A model generated the notes under the pieces. It did not search any database. It had not been told where the DNA came from and worked only from the letters and a program-made list of their open reading frames with translations. A program made the translations under genes and the position numbers. Source: an uncultured Bacteroidota bacterium (GTDB lineage: Bacteria > Bacteroidota > Bacteroidia > Flavobacteriales > Flavobacteriaceae). From it: 35,501 bases of DNA. Shown piece by piece: positions 33,923-35,501 of the stretch. Numbering within the stretch: position 1 is the stretch's first letter; every line of letters starts with the position of its first letter. The stretch covers positions 1 to 35,501 of the forward strand of contig CACCYT010000007.1 in assembly GCA_902550325.1 (NCBI GenBank), read 5' to 3'.

Positions 33923-34000
33923 GTTGTACAACTAAAATTAAAATAAATAAACAATTTAGCAAGTATTGAATCTTACAATAATTTTATGATGTACAACTAA
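33923..34000. promoter_or_regulatory. Repeated TGTACAACTAA motif in the divergent promoter region
   Basis: TGTACAACTAA occurs at 33925-33935 and again at 33990-34000, same orientation, 65 nt apart. The first copy lies in a perfect 10-bp palindrome GTTGTACAAC (33923-33932). Both sit between the divergent STAND ATPase and acidic-protein genes, which fits binding sites for a dimeric regulator. Evidence is motif recurrence only. Confidence 0.4.
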
Positions 34001-34068
34001 TTAATAGATGATTTATTACCAAATTCCAATTATTATTCTATTTTTAATTATCTATTAAATATTAATCA

Positions 34069-34731
34069 ATGAAAAAATATAGATTAGAAATTTATGGCTG
34101 GATGATGAACGCAAGTGCACACTCAATCGGTGAAAAGGATCTAGATTCAGTTAGTAATATTTTGTCAGATAATGCTGAAAATACTTGGGAATTGTACGAC
34201 TATTTTACTGACAGCATTAGAGATATTCATGAGCCCGATCTTTTTAGAAATGAAAAACCATTTTGGTACGATGATGATACTAAGTTTTTTTTATTTGATG
34301 CAAATACTGAATTACATGATAATGAATCAAAACCAATCAAAGAGTGGAGCTTAAAAGAATGTTCTGCACATTATGATATTGATGAGGATTTTGATGATTA
34401 CACCAACATCGTTTGTTTTCCTGGTAAAACACCAGTTGACGAACTTTCAAAAAAATATGCAGATCCACCATATGATTATGATATTGCCAACAATATAGTT
34501 CTGCATATCTCAGAGGGTAAAGGTGGCTTGTTCTATTTTGAGTTTGAAAGTGATGAGGAAATAAAACCTAAAGATTTTTCTGTAGCAGCTGGATGTATTG
34601 AAAGTCCAAATGGTGATTGGGATTTCTGTGATAAATTTTTTTATAAAGGAAAGGAACTAGAAATTATTGATTATTTAGATAATTCCGGAAAAGCTACACA
34701 CGCATACATATTCAGAAAAGATGAATTATAA
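34069..34731 (+). CDS. Hypothetical acidic protein, 220 residues
   Basis: The protein starts MKKYRLEIYGWMMNASAHSI and is strongly acidic throughout, with segments such as YDIDEDFDDYTN and KYADPPYDYDIANN. It has no signal peptide or membrane helix. The final part (about 150-220) alternates short strands and turns. No family is recognised. It is the largest of the small acidic proteins in this region, first in a plus-strand set with the genes at 34768 and 35206, and divergent from the STAND ATPase gene. Confidence 0.68.
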   Translation: MKKYRLEIYGWMMNASAHSIGEKDLDSVSNILSDNAENTWELYDYFTDSIRDIHEPDLFRNEKPFWYDDDTKFFLFDANTELHDNESKPIKEWSLKECSAHYDIDEDFDDYTNIVCFPGKTPVDELSKKYADPPYDYDIANNIVLHISEGKGGLFYFEFESDEEIKPKDFSVAAGCIESPNGDWDFCDKFFYKGKELEIIDYLDNSGKATHAYIFRKDEL

Positions 34732-34767
34732 AAATGTTAACTTATATAAAAACTAAAATATTTAACC

Positions 34768-35103
34768 ATGGAAAATATTATGAAATTTTTTAAAGAAACT
34801 TATGAATTAGACAGTTCCATCCCTATGGATCAAGATGATCCCTTAGTTATTTCTATGCAAAATGAATTTAAAGGATTATTAGAAGAAAATGGTTACACTG
34901 TGAGGGATGCGTATTCTGAGTATGATGAATATATCAATTCAATGTCTTTTGATTTAGAAAATAATAAAGAAATAAGAATAACTCATGATGATGATGGAAT
35001 TCCATGTATAGATATCGTTATCGATCGAGATATTATTTTTACGGTAAGACCAAAAGAAGAAGTTGATTTACATAATTTTGTCAGAGATTTAGGCAATCAC
35101 TAA
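34768..35103 (+). CDS. Small acidic protein, paralogue of 20671-20973
   Basis: The 111-residue protein has a helical acidic N-terminal half (DPLVISMQNEFKGLLEENGY) and a C-terminal half with THDDDGIPCIDIVIDRDII and RPKEEVDLHNF. The same order and the DDxGxPCxDI core occur in the protein at 20671-20973, some 14 kb away and on the other strand. The ATG at 34768 gives MENIMKFF; the second Met at position 5 is an alternative start. No known domain. It follows the 34069 gene by 36 nt. Confidence 0.72.
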   Translation: MENIMKFFKETYELDSSIPMDQDDPLVISMQNEFKGLLEENGYTVRDAYSEYDEYINSMSFDLENNKEIRITHDDDGIPCIDIVIDRDIIFTVRPKEEVDLHNFVRDLGNH

Positions 35104-35205
35104 TTATGATAGGAAGATTTTGTAAATTTTAAAGTTCCTGATTTGTGTTTTGAAAACCAAGATGATATTTGGGAATAAATTAAAAACTAATAAAATATTA
35201 AACTT

Positions 35206-35406
35206 ATGAAAATATATGGTAAAAAAACTGTTATTACTGATTGTGAGTGGGAACTTGAAGACCAACCAGACCTAAAAAAAAAATTAGAATCAATGGATGA
35301 TTATGAACTCATTGACTTTTTAAATTCTAATGGTAAATATGAGGATACAGGTGAAGATGAACTTAGTTTTGAAGTAGACTATATTGGTGACGATTGGAAA
35401 GATTAA
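35206..35406 (+). CDS. Small acidic protein of unknown function
   Basis: The 66-residue protein has 21 Asp/Glu against 8 Lys/Arg and no secretion signal. It begins MKIYGKKTVITDCEWELE and ends SFEVDYIGDDWKD. The 102-nt gap before it holds a 21-codon open piece without a start (35113-35178). Function unknown; third of the plus-strand set of small acidic genes. Confidence 0.6.
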   Translation: MKIYGKKTVITDCEWELEDQPDLKKKLESMDDYELIDFLNSNGKYEDTGEDELSFEVDYIGDDWKD

Positions 35407-35460
35407 TTCATTAGGTTAACTAATTTATAACACACTTTAATTTGTTCTATCATAAAAACG

Positions 35461-35501
35461 ATGTCATTTGAAAATTTTTTTATTTGTGTAAAGAATGGTA
35501 T
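35461..35501 (+). CDS. Possible start of a further gene (cut by window edge)
   Basis: An ATG at 35461 opens 13 codons, reading MSFENFFICVKNG, to the end of the window. Its position, about 55 nt after the preceding stop on the same strand, matches the gene spacing here. Too short to assign, and it could be chance. Confidence 0.3.
   Translation, partial: MSFENFFICVKNG

Noticed and set aside
35113-35178. A 21-codon open piece reading EDFVNFKVPDLCFENQDDIWE before a stop, resembling the local acidic style.
   Set aside because: It has a stop directly upstream and no start codon. It might be a gene remnant, but it is too short to separate from chance.
19713-35501. A prophage or integrative element.
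   Set aside because: Only the HAD protein looks phage-like. No structural phage genes, integrase, tRNA or terminal direct repeats were seen, so only 'accessory region' is claimed.

Overview
The window looks like chromosomal DNA of a marine Bacteroidota, most likely an uncultured Flavobacteriia. Base composition is strongly AT-rich, ribosome binding sites of the GGAGG type are scarce, and the gene content fits: a class II HMG-CoA reductase next to a GHMP kinase of the flavobacterial type, a lipoprotein sulfatase, Tat-exported Gfo/Idh/MocA enzymes, a GH109-type protein and several secreted or lipid-anchored hydrolases. No rRNA, tRNA, CRISPR array, transposase or integrase was recognised.

Left part (1-19.7 kb), ordinary metabolism with a polysaccharide and amino-sugar flavour. 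A truncated uroporphyrinogen-III synthase converges on a tight six-gene minus-strand operon (7337 down to 439): sulfatase, sugar nucleotidyltransferase, sodium:solute symporter, CutC, POT peptide transporter, exported thioredoxin-like protein. On the plus strand an HMG-CoA reductase and a GHMP kinase (mevalonate route) end near a possible short RNA gene and a very strong terminator. Next is a minus-strand lipoprotein formylglycine-generating enzyme (FGE) that keeps the catalytic Cys pair and so could mature the nearby sulfatase. Divergent from it runs a six-gene plus-strand operon: DUF4212 subunit, large Na+ symporter, a SUMF1-fold protein without the Cys pair, Tat-exported Gfo/Idh/MocA oxidoreductase, lipoprotein esterase of the PHB-depolymerase type, and a GH109-like protein. 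A GNA1-like N-acetyltransferase lies 2 nt upstream of glmS, a pairing that makes an amino-sugar job likely.

Right part (19.7-35.5 kb), accessory region. It holds nine small, mostly very acidic proteins of unknown function, including a paralogous pair (20671-20973 and 34768-35103) near its two edges. Between them are an agarase-like TIM-barrel protein, a DUF481-type barrel, a YqaA-type membrane protein, a phage-type HAD phosphatase next to a two-nuclease DUF2779 fusion, a separate PD-(D/E)XK-like nuclease, two tandem membrane proteins with a recently duplicated BamE-like C-terminal domain, and a roughly 1610-residue membrane protein that joins an N-terminal envelope domain, about seven membrane segments, a STAND-type ATPase and a TPR tail. 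The last set is the best candidate here for an undescribed envelope-linked signalling or defence system; that is inference from domain layout, not a demonstrated function. There is no gene-free stretch above 300 bases; the longest is 27387-27576.
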